A stretch of 64,000 nt of DNA. Source: Secundilactobacillus oryzae JCM 18671. GTDB lineage: Bacteria; Bacillota; Bacilli; Lactobacillales; Lactobacillaceae. The translations under genes were made by a program, and so were the position numbers. Below, piece after piece: positions 45,233 to 54,960 of the stretch (positions are counted from its first letter, which is position 1; every line of letters begins with the position of its first letter). The notes under the pieces were generated by a model, which saw only the letters and a list, made by a program, of their open reading frames with translations, searched no databases and was not told the origin of the DNA. The stretch spans positions 89,819-153,818 of the forward strand of contig NZ_BBJM01000001.1 of the NCBI RefSeq assembly GCF_000740055.1, given 5' to 3'.

Positions 45233-45703
45233 TTATCTTTTAAGCGGTTCGTTGGCTTGGTTCGTTCTAATAATTAGCACGTCGCTCGCCGCGTTTGCAA
45301 CGACATAACTCGCAGTCGATCCCATCATCATCCGTTCGACAACATTAGCACCGGTTGCGCCCAAAATGATAAGGTCGACACCCTTTTCCAGCGGAAGCGT
45401 ATTAGCCAGTTCCGTTTTGGGATTTCCATATTTGACAATCGTTTCAACGTTTTTTAGTCCCTCATCCAAGGCAGCCTGCTTATACTTAGCCACTAGTTCT
45501 TCAAACTCAGTTTTAACCTCATCTAGCATCTCTTGGTCAATGTAGCCAAAACTAGTCTTCGTGGCACTCTGGCGCATCACGGTTGCAATAATAAGTTCCG
45601 CATCGTTTCGTTTGGCAGATGCAATCGCCTTTAATACAGCCCGCTTAGCCTGCTTTGACCCATCAATACCGACTAGAATTCGGTTGTATGGAATGCTTGC
45701 CAT
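45233..45703 (-). CDS. Universal stress protein UspA family
   Basis: A 156-residue Usp protein. It starts YNRILVGIDGSKQAKRAV and carries the ATP-binding C-terminal motif GATGANVVERMMMGSTASYVV (the G-2x-G-9x-G-S/T pattern), so it belongs to the ATP-binding Usp subgroup. It presumably acts in the cytoplasm as a dimer under stress. It lies 34 bases after pepV on the same strand. Confidence 0.94.
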   Translation of the reverse strand: MASIPYNRILVGIDGSKQAKRAVLKAIASAKRNDAELIIATVMRQSATKTSFGYIDQEMLDEVKTEFEELVAKYKQAALDEGLKNVETIVKYGNPKTELANTLPLEKGVDLIILGATGANVVERMMMGSTASYVVANAASDVLIIRTNQANEPLKR

Positions 45704-45737
45704 TAGAATCGCCTCACCTTCATTTATCAGTAACTGC

Positions 45738-47150
45738 TTAGTCTTTATCCTTAGCTAGTTCATAAATTGACTCACCATAGATAGACATGGCTTGGATTAA
45801 ATCAGCAATTGGTTGGAACTCATTTGCTTGATGCATGCTATCAGTTGTATGTGGAAATAAGGCGCCAAATGCGACTCCGCGGTCCATCAGTCGGCCATAA
45901 GTTCCACCGCCCACAACTTCTGGTTCCGCATCCGTTTCACCAGTTTGGTTGCGGTAAACGGTCATCAATTTTTGCACGATAGGATCTTGAGGATCTACAT
46001 AATGGGGCACCATCGTCCGACCTGCTGTCAGAGTAAAGTGACCTGCCTCGGCAAATCGTTTCAAACCAGCTTCAATGTCATCATTCGTCATGCCCTTAGG
46101 ATAACGGAAGTTAAGCACGATTTCCCCTGCCTCATTGGCTTGGAATTTCATCACACCGACATTCATCGTAAGGTCACCCATGGTAGCGTCAGTAAACGCC
46201 ATGCCCATCTTAGCAACACGTGAATCTTCGTGAAGTTGATCGGCAATGAAGTCGATATATTGTTGAGCACTCCCACCTAATTGAGTTGCCTTTTGGAGGA
46301 AAACCGCCAAATAAGTTCCGGCATTGATCCCATTTTTAGGTTCCATCCCGTGAGCCGCTTTACCAATCACATGTAGTGCAACACCTTCACCTGAGACCGA
46401 CACGTCACCCGTTACTGGATTTTCATCTAAGAACTTAGTAAAGGCAGTTGCTAATGCTTCGTTGTCTGATGTCTCGACAACTGCTTCTGCATCACGAGGG
46501 ACCATATTCTCACGTAGACCAGAATCAAATGAAATCAAGCGATCTTCGTTTCCATTTGTACCTTCTGAATGGAACGTAAATGAAGCATTACCCTTTTCAC
46601 CATTGATCAACGCAAATTCAGCATCCGGCGAAAATCCCATCGTTGGTGCTGGTTCTGAGTTGAAATAGTGGGTCATACCGGTCCACTCACTTTCTTCATC
46701 AGTTCCAATGATAAAACGAACCTTCTTATTCAAAGGTAAGCCTAACTTTTTAACCAACTTCAAACCGTAATATGCGGCCAACCCAGGCCCCTTATCATCC
46801 GAAGTGCCACGACCATAAACATTGCCATCCTTTTCAGTCAATGTAAATGGATCCGTATCCCAACCATTACCAGCTGGCATCACGTCTGCATGGGCTAGAA
46901 TGGCCACCGTTTCGTCACCTTCTCCATACTCCACGTAACCGGCTAAGTTATCAAGGTTCTTCGTTTTAAAACCGTCGCGTTCTGCTAAACCTAAAAAGGC
47001 TTGCAGTGCTTTGGCTGGTCCAGGTCCAAGTGGCATATCCTCAGTCTTTTTTGAATCATCCCGCACACTTTCAATCGCAATGAGCGTTTTTAAATCTTCT
47101 AAATAAGCAGCCTTTTGGGCGTCTGCTTCTTGTTTCCAATTAATTGGCAA
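45738..47150 (-). CDS. pepV: Dipeptidase PepV
   Basis: A 470-residue M20-family zinc dipeptidase. Metal ligands are visible in ILAHADVMPAG (His, Asp), GRGTSDDKGP (bridging Asp) and GTDEESEWTGM (the Glu pair), with the late His in FPHTTDSMHQANE. The lid domain (about 190-380) is present. It cleaves dipeptides such as carnosine-type and other N-terminal-varied dipeptides in lactic acid bacteria. The start codon is TTG at 47148-47150 with AGGAGG eight bases upstream. Confidence 0.96.
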   Translation of the reverse strand: MPINWKQEADAQKAAYLEDLKTLIAIESVRDDSKKTEDMPLGPGPAKALQAFLGLAERDGFKTKNLDNLAGYVEYGEGDETVAILAHADVMPAGNGWDTDPFTLTEKDGNVYGRGTSDDKGPGLAAYYGLKLVKKLGLPLNKKVRFIIGTDEESEWTGMTHYFNSEPAPTMGFSPDAEFALINGEKGNASFTFHSEGTNGNEDRLISFDSGLRENMVPRDAEAVVETSDNEALATAFTKFLDENPVTGDVSVSGEGVALHVIGKAAHGMEPKNGINAGTYLAVFLQKATQLGGSAQQYIDFIADQLHEDSRVAKMGMAFTDATMGDLTMNVGVMKFQANEAGEIVLNFRYPKGMTNDDIEAGLKRFAEAGHFTLTAGRTMVPHYVDPQDPIVQKLMTVYRNQTGETDAEPEVVGGGTYGRLMDRGVAFGALFPHTTDSMHQANEFQPIADLIQAMSIYGESIYELAKDKD

Positions 47151-47263
47151 AATTTCGGCCTCCTGTAATGTTTTGATACCCTTATTCTAGCATAGCTTTC
47201 ATTAAAACTAATACCCATTCGGCTCCAAAACTCGTGGTATACTCATTTTAAGGAAGTGGTTAG

Positions 47264-48094
47264 ATGAAACGACTAGATCAATCAATTTTAACCAACACAA
47301 TTCGAATCCGGCCAGACGATAGCTACAAAGGCACTTATGGACGTGTCACCTTAGTTGGCGGGAATCAAAATTTTGGTGGCGCCATCATTATGGCTAGTGA
47401 AGCGACTGTTTATTCTGGCGCTGGCTTAGTAACGACATTGACCCATCCAGATAATTCAGCCGCCCTCCATGCTAGGCTTCCCGAAGCCATGTTTGCTGAC
47501 GTATTCATGGAGAGTACCCCGTTTGATTCTCTAATTCAGTCCGCCGATGTGGTGGTCATTGGACCGGGACTTGGAGAAGGACCAGAAAGCGTCAATTTGC
47601 TACGGAATGTGTTTCACTTAATCACGCCCGATCAAACGGTCGTGATCGATGGATCTGCTATCACCATCTTAGCCACCCATTCAGTGGCCTTACCTGATGC
47701 TAGGTTAATTTTTACACCTCATCAAATGGAATGGCAACGACTATCGGGCATTAAAATTACTGACCAAACCGAGGCCGCTAATCAAGCAGTTCGTGATCAG
47801 CTCAACGCAACGGTGGTTTTGAAATCGCACCGTACCGAAATCTACACTGCAAACGGCATTTATCAAAATCCGCTAGGCACCCCAGCACAAGCCACTGGTG
47901 GTATGGGCGATACCTTAGCAGGAATGATTGGTGGTTTTACTGCGCAATTCGCTAATACCGATAACGCAGTGATGGCTGCGGTCTATGCCCACAGCGCCAT
48001 TGCTGAACTATTAGCGCAAAATCAGTACGTGGTGCTGCCCACTCAGATTATTCGGCAGCTTCCACAGTTTATGCACCAGCATCAAGCCAACTAA
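47264..48094 (+). CDS. nnrD: ADP-dependent NAD(P)H-hydrate dehydratase
   Basis: A 276-residue YjeF C-terminal-type ribokinase-fold enzyme that repairs hydrated NAD(P)H. The family marks are KGTYGRVTLVGGNQNFGGA near residue 22, VIGPGLGEG, FTPHQMEW and the anion-hole/catalytic motif TGGMGDTLAGMIGGF. No epimerase (NnrE) domain is fused. The ATG has AAGGAAG upstream. Confidence 0.93.
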   Translation: MKRLDQSILTNTIRIRPDDSYKGTYGRVTLVGGNQNFGGAIIMASEATVYSGAGLVTTLTHPDNSAALHARLPEAMFADVFMESTPFDSLIQSADVVVIGPGLGEGPESVNLLRNVFHLITPDQTVVIDGSAITILATHSVALPDARLIFTPHQMEWQRLSGIKITDQTEAANQAVRDQLNATVVLKSHRTEIYTANGIYQNPLGTPAQATGGMGDTLAGMIGGFTAQFANTDNAVMAAVYAHSAIAELLAQNQYVVLPTQIIRQLPQFMHQHQAN

Positions 48095-48137
48095 AAATGA
48101 CTATCCCGAGTTTATTTGAACTCAGGATAGTCATTTT
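48093..48137. terminator. Bidirectional terminator, nnrD / flippase
   Basis: Long stem AATGACTATCC / GGATAGTCATT extended by GAGTT / AACTC, with T-runs both ways. Confidence 0.85.
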
Positions 48138-48141
48138 TTGG

Positions 48142-49806
48142 TTATTTAATTTTCAGCATGGTTCTAATTCGACCCATGCGAGGTCCCATAACCCGATCCG
48201 CCAATCGCGAACGTAGGGCAAGATAGACATAGCTATAACCACCTAATCCAGTCGCAATAGCAACAATCACAAGGTTGATAATCTTACCGTTGCCAAGACC
48301 AATCCAGCCGGTAAAACTGACCAATAATTTGGTCATGAGCCAAGCTAATACAAAGGTCATCAGAGCGAAAATCAATACTCGATTCGTATCATCACTAATC
48401 GCATGGTAATCCAGTCCGAATTGGTTATTCAAAGAACGAATAATGAGGTAATTGGCAACAATTAAACCAATTCCAGTTGCCACTAGCGTTCCAAAACTCC
48501 CAAGGAAGTAAACTGCTGGATACTGAACGATAAACTTCACAATCGTTCCAACCACGAAATACTTAACAGCTCGCTTATTTTGCGAAATTCCCTGCATGAT
48601 AGCGGAAGTCACCGTAAACAAACCTAAGATAATCGAAATGTACGATGAAAATTCCAGAATTTGAGTAGCCAAGCCTGCTTGTTGAGCACCGTAGAAAACA
48701 ATGTTAAGTGGCTGCGCAATCGCTGCCATCCCTAACGCACTCGGAATCATCACAAATTCAAACATCAAAAAGACGTTCGTAATTTGCCGACTAATCTCAT
48801 GTTTATTATTTTTCGTGTAGGCTTCCGATAAAAGCGGAACGGCCGTCACTGCCAAAGCTGATGACAGCGAAACCGTAATCATAATAAGTTTATTGGCATT
48901 AGCCGCAAACATCGCAAATAAATCATTCAAGTAAACTTGGGAATAATCGCCTGCCATTTTCATAATCTTGAAGAAGGTAAATTGGTCAATCAACTGGAAG
49001 ATCGTAATACCTGCCCCCAGTACGATAAACGGTACTGATTGTTGCAAAATTTCTCGATAAAGTTGGCTAGCAGGCACAATAATTTCATTGTTGCTGTTCG
49101 CCACTAGACCGCGGAATTCGTCACGCCGTCGCCAGTAGTAGACGCCTAGGACCAGTAACCCACCCAGTGCACCGATAAATGCAGCAAAAGTAGATTGCGA
49201 GACCGCTGTTACCCAGTTACCATGCATCACGCGCATAATCACAAATGCCGTAATCAGCATGTAAATCACACGTGCCAGTTGCTCAACAAATTGAGAAATG
49301 GCAGATGGCGCCATTTGTTGATACCCTTGGAAATAACCTCGGGTCAAACTCATTGTTGGAATGATGAGTACAGCCCATGCCAATGAGTGCAATACTGGAA
49401 TCACATTCTCATCGCCACCAGAAAATAGCGGCGCACCAAAGTAAAGGACTAAGGCGCAAACAATTCCCGTAATGGCAGCCAGTACTAGTCCTCGTTTATA
49501 AAGTCGGACCCCGACCCCGTACTCATTCAAAGCGTTATAATGGGCTACCTGCTTGGCGATAGCCGATGGAATCCCCGCAATCGCGGCAATTAAAAAGAAA
49601 CTGTAAATATTATAGCCCTTTGCAAAAAGCGCGTTTCCTTGGAAGAACAAGCTTCCAAACCATATTCCCCAAGGAATAATGTAAATGGCACCTAGGATAC
49701 GTGACAAAATACTTCCTGCGGTCATCCATGCAGACCCATTCACCATTTGTCGTTGCGCATCCGATGCAGCACTTTGTGTAGACCCTTGATCTGAATTCTC
49801 AGACAT
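48142..49806 (-). CDS. MurJ/YtgP-type polysaccharide flippase
   Basis: A 554-residue MOP-superfamily protein with about 14 membrane helices. The N-terminal MVNGSAWMTAGSILSRILGAIYIIPW is typical of YtgP/SpoVB proteins. YtgP is the Bacillus MurJ that flips lipid II; SpoVB-like paralogues exist, so the exact substrate is inferred. A Ser/Gln-rich cytoplasmic tail of about 20 residues precedes the first helix. AGAAGG precedes the ATG. Confidence 0.9.
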   Translation of the reverse strand: MSENSDQGSTQSAASDAQRQMVNGSAWMTAGSILSRILGAIYIIPWGIWFGSLFFQGNALFAKGYNIYSFFLIAAIAGIPSAIAKQVAHYNALNEYGVGVRLYKRGLVLAAITGIVCALVLYFGAPLFSGGDENVIPVLHSLAWAVLIIPTMSLTRGYFQGYQQMAPSAISQFVEQLARVIYMLITAFVIMRVMHGNWVTAVSQSTFAAFIGALGGLLVLGVYYWRRRDEFRGLVANSNNEIIVPASQLYREILQQSVPFIVLGAGITIFQLIDQFTFFKIMKMAGDYSQVYLNDLFAMFAANANKLIMITVSLSSALAVTAVPLLSEAYTKNNKHEISRQITNVFLMFEFVMIPSALGMAAIAQPLNIVFYGAQQAGLATQILEFSSYISIILGLFTVTSAIMQGISQNKRAVKYFVVGTIVKFIVQYPAVYFLGSFGTLVATGIGLIVANYLIIRSLNNQFGLDYHAISDDTNRVLIFALMTFVLAWLMTKLLVSFTGWIGLGNGKIINLVIVAIATGLGGYSYVYLALRSRLADRVMGPRMGRIRTMLKIK

Positions 49807-49956
49807 GTCGTACCCTACCTTCTATGTAATCAATCTTATCCATTTTAATATGAAACCCTTGACTTAGCAACGACTATTACTAATCCTTAACTAGCGTTAC
49901 AAAAAAGAGTTTGCTATGATTAATGCAATAACTTTATCGAGGGGGGACTCACTCAG

Positions 49957-50847
49957 TTGAAGCGTAAAATTTGGGCATGGATTGCCGTTATTGTCATCGT
50001 TGCTGCCATTGTTCTGGGGATAACTACTATCCATGTTCGCAACGAACGATTACGCCGCCTTTATACGTACAGTCACACCCTGTTTGTCCATGGGTGGACA
50101 GGAAGTATCAAGTCCGAAGAGCGAATGGTGCATGCCGCCGCTAAATCGGGAGCTGCGAAGAAACGTTTGGTCATTCACGTTAAGGCTAACGGGAAGCTCA
50201 AGTACAAAGGCCACTATTTCCGAGGAACTAAAAACCCGATGATTGAGGTGGTCTTCGACAACAATCGAGCCGGTGAATTTAAAGACGCCCATTGGATTAG
50301 AAAGGTCGTTAAATCCCTTAAGGCTCGTTACGGCATCACGAAATTCAATGCGGTTGGCCATTCAATGGGAAGTTACGCGCTGCTCTACTATACCCTGCTA
50401 TATGGCAAGAATCGCAACCTTCCCCGACCAAATAAATTAGTCTTAATTGCGGGACCTTACGATGGCATCATTAATAACCACAAATTAAATCAGCCGACAG
50501 ATTTGCCGTTAAGTAAGCTTTGGACTGATATGCCTAACCAGAATAAACTCTTAAAAAATGGTCGCCCAAAGATTATTCACAGCGAATACCGCATGTTACT
50601 GAATCTTAGAAAGCAGATTCCTCGAGGCGTCAAGATTTTAAACATCTATGGCGACCTGGAAAATGGGTCTAACTCGGACGGCGTCGTCACCATTACTTCT
50701 GCTCGATCACTAGGCTTCATTGTTCGTGGTCGGGTTGCCAAGTACAAAGAATTGAAAGTTGATGGCGAACATGCACAGCATTCAAGCCTTCATGAAGATA
50801 ACTTCATTGTGAATCGTGCCCTCATCAATTTCCTTTGGGCAAAATAA
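49957..50847 (+). CDS. Membrane-anchored alpha/beta hydrolase, DUF915
   Basis: A 296-residue protein with an N-terminal membrane anchor (about 5-27) and an extracytoplasmic alpha/beta hydrolase fold: LFVHGWTG oxyanion strand, nucleophile elbow GHSMGSYALLYY, an acidic GDLENGSNSDGVV loop and the His in EHAQHSSLHED. This is the DUF915 family of exported lactobacillal hydrolases with unknown substrate. The start is TTG at 49957 with GAGGGGGG about ten bases upstream. Confidence 0.87.
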   Translation: MKRKIWAWIAVIVIVAAIVLGITTIHVRNERLRRLYTYSHTLFVHGWTGSIKSEERMVHAAAKSGAAKKRLVIHVKANGKLKYKGHYFRGTKNPMIEVVFDNNRAGEFKDAHWIRKVVKSLKARYGITKFNAVGHSMGSYALLYYTLLYGKNRNLPRPNKLVLIAGPYDGIINNHKLNQPTDLPLSKLWTDMPNQNKLLKNGRPKIIHSEYRMLLNLRKQIPRGVKILNIYGDLENGSNSDGVVTITSARSLGFIVRGRVAKYKELKVDGEHAQHSSLHEDNFIVNRALINFLWAK

Positions 50848-50848
50848 A

Positions 50849-50882
50849 AATCCTGAGATTATCAAAATCTCAGGATTTTTTC
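50849..50882. terminator. Bidirectional terminator, hydrolase / leuS
   Basis: Stem AAAATCCTGAGATT / AATCTCAGGATTTT with a 5-base loop between convergent genes. Confidence 0.88.
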
Positions 50883-50883
50883 T

Positions 50884-53304
50884 TTATCCAACTACAATAT
50901 TTACAATCTTGTTTGGCACAACAATCACTTTACGGACGGTAACATCTTGGAGATGTTGCTTAACCGTTTCATCAGCTAACGCTAACTTTTCGATTTCATC
51001 CTTATCGGCTGTTGCTGGTACTTTAACGTGCGCACGAACCTTACCGTTCACCTGAACGGCTAGCTCAACTTCGTCCTCAACTAACTTACTTTCATCGTAG
51101 GTTGGCCAAGTGGCGTAAGTAATTGTGTCGTCGTGGCCCAATAATTGCCATAGTTCTTCGGCAATATGAGGGGCGATTGGTGAAAGCATCTGCACAAGCC
51201 CTTCCATGTAAACAAGTGGCAAACTATCAGCTTTGTATGCTTCGTTGACGAAGACCATCATTTGAGAAATAGCCACGTTGAAACGCAAGTGCGTCATATC
51301 GTCGGTCACAACTTTGACCGTTTCGTTATAAATCTTATCGAGTTTACCATCGTTAATGGTTGTGACGCGATCACGTAGATGGTTGTTATCATCAATCATC
51401 AAACGCCACACTCGATCTAACCAGCGGTGAGCACCCGAAATACCTTCAGTACTCCAAGGCTTTGAGGCATCCAAAGGTCCCATGAACATTTCATAGAGTC
51501 GTAACGTATCCGCCCCATGAGATTCAACAATTTCATCTGGGTTGATGACGTTACCCTTTGATTTAGACATCTTTTCGTGGTTCGTTCCCAAAATCATCCC
51601 TTGGTTAACTAACTTCTGGAATGGTTCCTTCGTTGGAACAACGCCCAAATCATAAAGTACTTTGTGCCAGAAACGCGCGTAAAGCAAATGCAAGACGGCG
51701 TGTTCAGCGCCACCAATGTAAAGATCAACTGGTAGCCAACGCTCCAATTTTTCAGGATCCGCAATCATTTTATCGTTGTGTGGATCAATGTAACGCAAGA
51801 AGTACCATGAACTACCCGCCCACTGTGGCATTGTGTTCGTTTCTCGTTTACCCTTACGACCATTTTCATCAACGACGTTTACCCAGTCATCAATCTTGGC
51901 CAGTGGGCTTTCACCCGTCCCAGAAGGTTCAAGTTGCTTAGTTGCTGGCAACTTCAATGGTAATTCATCTTCAGGAACTAAAGTGGTTTCGCCATCTTCC
52001 CAGTGAATAACTGGAATTGGTTCACCCCAGTAGCGTTGACGAGAGAAAATCCAGTCACGAAGACGGAAGTTAACCTTCTTTTGCCCGGCTTTATGTTCTT
52101 CCAGCCAATCGATGGCTGCTGAGATGGCTTCCTTTTTATCCATGCCATCGAGGAACCCGGAGTTGATGTGCTTGCCGTCGCCTGTGTAGGCTGCCTCAGT
52201 CACATCGCCACCCTCAATAACGGGAAGGATTGGCAAATCAAATTTCTTAGCAAATTCGTAGTCACGATCATCGTGTGCGGGAACGGCCATAATTGCACCC
52301 GTTCCGTATGATGAAAGGACATAATCACCAATCCAGATAGGTACTTGTTTGCCGTTAATTGGATTAACACCATAAGCACCTGTGAAGACACCAGACTTAT
52401 CCTTGTTCAGGTCAGTTCGTTCAAGGTCAGACTTCGTGGCAATTTGCTTCTTGTAAGCTGCAACAGCATCACGCTGTTCATCGGTGGTGATGGCATCAAC
52501 CAGCTCATGTTCTGGAGCCAAGACCATGTATGATGCACCAAACAAAGTATCAGGACGTGTTGTAAAGACCTCAATCTTCTTATCCGCATCACCAGCGACA
52601 TCGAAGAAGACACTGGCACCTTCAGAACGACCAATCCAGTTACGTTGTTGTTCCTTAATGCTTTCTGGCCAGTCAAGGTCATCCAAATCATCAATCAAAC
52701 GATCGGCATAGGCCGTAATTTTCAAGACCCATTGGCGCATTGGTACGCGGTAAACAGGATAACCGCCACGTTCCGTCTTTCCGTCGATGACTTCCTCGTT
52801 GGCCACAACGGTTCCGCCCATAAAGTCTGGCGCCCAGTTGACCATAATCTCGTCCTCGTAAGCGAGGCCTTTTTTGTATAACTGTTCAAAAATCCATTGC
52901 GTCCACTTATAGTACGATGGGTCTGTCGTGTTAATTTCACGATCCCAATCGTATGAAAAACCTAGTGAACGGATTTGACGCTTAAAGTTTTTAATATTTT
53001 GCGCTGTAAAGTCCTTGGGATTATGGCCTGTCTTCAATGCGTATTGTTCTGCTGGCAAACCAAAAGCATCCCAGCCCATTGGATGCAATACACTGTAGCC
53101 CTGCATCCGCTTCATTCTGGAAATAATATCCGTTGCCGTGTAACCTTCAGGATGACCAACGTGCAGGCCTTGTCCAGATGGATATGGGAACATATCTAAG
53201 GCATAGAACTTTTCCTTAGTACTGTCATCATTAGTCTTGAAAGTTTTATTTTCCTTCCAATAGTGTTGCCACTTACGTTCAATTATTTTGTGATCGTATG
53301 CCAC
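50884..53304 (-). CDS. leuS: Leucyl-tRNA synthetase
   Basis: An 806-residue class I synthetase. The HIGH motif is in [17 protein letters not shown] (near 40-55), the editing CP1 domain covers about 220-415 (with the T-rich [14 protein letters not shown]), and the KMSKS motif is exact (KMSKSKGN, near 577). The C-terminal anticodon domain and tail are complete. The gene is preceded by a leucine T-box. Confidence 0.98.
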   Translation of the reverse strand: MAYDHKIIERKWQHYWKENKTFKTNDDSTKEKFYALDMFPYPSGQGLHVGHPEGYTATDIISRMKRMQGYSVLHPMGWDAFGLPAEQYALKTGHNPKDFTAQNIKNFKRQIRSLGFSYDWDREINTTDPSYYKWTQWIFEQLYKKGLAYEDEIMVNWAPDFMGGTVVANEEVIDGKTERGGYPVYRVPMRQWVLKITAYADRLIDDLDDLDWPESIKEQQRNWIGRSEGASVFFDVAGDADKKIEVFTTRPDTLFGASYMVLAPEHELVDAITTDEQRDAVAAYKKQIATKSDLERTDLNKDKSGVFTGAYGVNPINGKQVPIWIGDYVLSSYGTGAIMAVPAHDDRDYEFAKKFDLPILPVIEGGDVTEAAYTGDGKHINSGFLDGMDKKEAISAAIDWLEEHKAGQKKVNFRLRDWIFSRQRYWGEPIPVIHWEDGETTLVPEDELPLKLPATKQLEPSGTGESPLAKIDDWVNVVDENGRKGKRETNTMPQWAGSSWYFLRYIDPHNDKMIADPEKLERWLPVDLYIGGAEHAVLHLLYARFWHKVLYDLGVVPTKEPFQKLVNQGMILGTNHEKMSKSKGNVINPDEIVESHGADTLRLYEMFMGPLDASKPWSTEGISGAHRWLDRVWRLMIDDNNHLRDRVTTINDGKLDKIYNETVKVVTDDMTHLRFNVAISQMMVFVNEAYKADSLPLVYMEGLVQMLSPIAPHIAEELWQLLGHDDTITYATWPTYDESKLVEDEVELAVQVNGKVRAHVKVPATADKDEIEKLALADETVKQHLQDVTVRKVIVVPNKIVNIVVG

Positions 53305-53350
53305 TCAAAACGCTCCCTCTCAAATTATGATTAAAACTAAAAGTTGGTAT

Positions 53351-53575
53351 AAAAAAAGCCTACAAGAAGCTCTTGCTTCTTATAGGACGAACTAGCCGCG
53401 GTACCACCTAATATTCCCAATAATGGGCTCTCAAATTCGTAACGCGAACCAGACGTCCTGGCCTACTGATTGTTCAGCCAGAAGATAAAGAGGTGAGTTC
53501 GGCAGGCCAACGCGCTAAGTTCGCAACAACCACTTAGTTTCTGAACACGTTGACTAGTCTACTAATCCTCGTAAC
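53351..53575 (-). promoter_or_regulatory. T-box riboswitch, leucine type, for leuS
   Basis: T-box TAGGTGGTACCGCGGC at 53395-53410 (minus strand) precedes a terminator with stem CCTATAAGAAGC / GCTTCTTGTAGG (53359-53386) and seven T residues. The Stem I region further upstream contains GAACTCACC, whose CTC codon (53495-53497) is the usual leucine specifier, matching leuS. Antitermination by uncharged tRNA-Leu is expected. Confidence 0.92.
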
Positions 53576-53701
53576 ATTAATATTTAATAAGATTACCTAA
53601 TGCTACCAAAGCCAATGGCAAAAAGCAAGGCAACCAGTAGAAAATCCTACCTTCCGAGATGGTATACTAGTGATAAAGAAAATCTGGGGGATTTATCACA
53701 C

Positions 53702-54358
53702 ATGAAATCATCGCAAACTTTAACCAATTGGCAGGTTAAGCGCACTCAACTTGGCCTCTCTGTCATCGCCTTACTAGGATTCATCATTCTGTTAATCAGC
53801 GTACTCACGGGAAAGCCGTGGCTGACCTCATTTGATCAAAGTCTCATTAATTTCTTTCGTGGCGCCACTTTTCAAGATTTCCGGGGCTTCCTCACGTTTG
53901 TTACGTTATCTGGCAACCCTGTCCCAGTTGGTATTTTCACTTTTATCCTCGCCATCATCAGCTCATTTCTAAAAAACTATAAATTCGCCGCTTTCCTATT
54001 AATCAACGTACTGTCATTCGGTGGTTTAGCCAATTCACTAATTAAAAATGCCGTTCAAAGACCACGACCAGACCAGCATCCACTGTTTCACTTAACTTCG
54101 TACAGCTTCCCCAGCGGCCACTCAATCACAGCCATGCTCCTGTTTGGCTCACTCATTTTAATGCTATGGCATTTGGTCAAAAATCAAACCATCCGAGTGG
54201 GACTCGTCGCCTTGCTAGCAATTTGGATTGCGCTGATTGGCATTAGTCGCATTTACGTCGGTGTTCACTATCCTAGCGATGTACTGGCAGGTTTCTTGTT
54301 GGGATTCGTCCTACTCACCCTTTCTCAAGCCTTTTTCTATGGAATCAAATGGAGGTAA
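53702..54358 (+). CDS. PAP2-family membrane phosphatase
   Basis: A 218-residue membrane protein with six helices and the three phosphatase motifs: KNAVQRPRP (K-x6-RP), FPSGHS (PSGH) and SRIYVGVHYPSD (SR-x5-H-x3-D). It probably dephosphorylates undecaprenyl pyrophosphate or phosphatidate/PGP. The ATG at 53702 is preferred because a TATACT -10 lies between it and an upstream in-frame ATG; GGGGGA is 10 bases before it. The methyltransferase gene follows after 6 bases. Confidence 0.88.
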   Translation: MKSSQTLTNWQVKRTQLGLSVIALLGFIILLISVLTGKPWLTSFDQSLINFFRGATFQDFRGFLTFVTLSGNPVPVGIFTFILAIISSFLKNYKFAAFLLINVLSFGGLANSLIKNAVQRPRPDQHPLFHLTSYSFPSGHSITAMLLFGSLILMLWHLVKNQTIRVGLVALLAIWIALIGISRIYVGVHYPSDVLAGFLLGFVLLTLSQAFFYGIKWR

Positions 54359-54364
54359 GCACAT

Positions 54365-54931
54365 ATGCAACTTGAATCATCCTTAGCTTTCAGTCATCAG
54401 CTGTTAAAAGCCGCCGTTCAACCGGGTGATACTGTTATTGATGGTACGGCCGGTAACGGCCATGATACTGCTTTACTAGCAGAATTAGTCGGACAAAGTG
54501 GCCACGTTTTGGCGTTCGACATCCAAGAAGCTGCCCTCAGCCAAACCAAAACACGATTGGATAATGCAGGGTTGGCCTCACAAGTTCAACTCATTCACGA
54601 TAGCCACGCAAATTTAGCTGCTTATTTGCCTGAAAATCAATCAATATCGGCTGCTATTTTCAATCTTGGCTATTTACCCGGTGGCGATAAACAGATTACA
54701 ACTCATGCGGAATCGACCTTGCAGGCATTGCAACAAATGCTTGCTCATCTTAGTGCTGGCGGTGTGGTCATTGCGGTACTCTACTACGGGCATCCAGGTG
54801 GTAAGGCAGAAAAAGATGCTGTCATTCACTTTGCAAGTACCCTTGATCAAAAACAGTTCCAAGTACTTTCCTATCAATTTATTAACCAAATTCATGAACC
54901 ACCCATTTTACTGGCTATACAAAAACGCTAG
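54365..54931 (+). CDS. mnmM: tRNA methyltransferase MnmM (YtqB)
   Basis: A 188-residue Rossmann methyltransferase of the rRNA_methylase (YtqB) family, shown in other Gram-positives to make the mnm5 group of wobble uridine from aminomethyl-uridine. SAM motif VIDGTAGNGHDTALLAELV, acidic LAFDIQEAAL, and the family motif IFNLGYLPGGDK followed by late IHEPPILL. The gene begins six bases after the PAP2 gene and has GGAGG upstream. Its stop codon lies in the terminator stem. Confidence 0.92.
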   Translation: MQLESSLAFSHQLLKAAVQPGDTVIDGTAGNGHDTALLAELVGQSGHVLAFDIQEAALSQTKTRLDNAGLASQVQLIHDSHANLAAYLPENQSISAAIFNLGYLPGGDKQITTHAESTLQALQQMLAHLSAGGVVIAVLYYGHPGGKAEKDAVIHFASTLDQKQFQVLSYQFINQIHEPPILLAIQKR

Positions 54932-54953
54932 CGACGACAAATCGCTAGCGTTT
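54923..54953. terminator. Terminator between mnmM and the MFS gene
   Basis: Stem AAACGCTAGCGA / TCGCTAGCGTTT with a 7-base loop; T-run on the plus side, stop codon of mnmM within the arm. Confidence 0.85.
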
Positions 54954-54960
54954 ATTTTTT

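Noticed and set aside
53600..53701. Longer N-terminus of the PAP2 phosphatase
   Set aside because: The extra 34 residues are basic and unlike the family, and the region holds the likely promoter (TATACT) and the ribosome site of the ATG at 53702.
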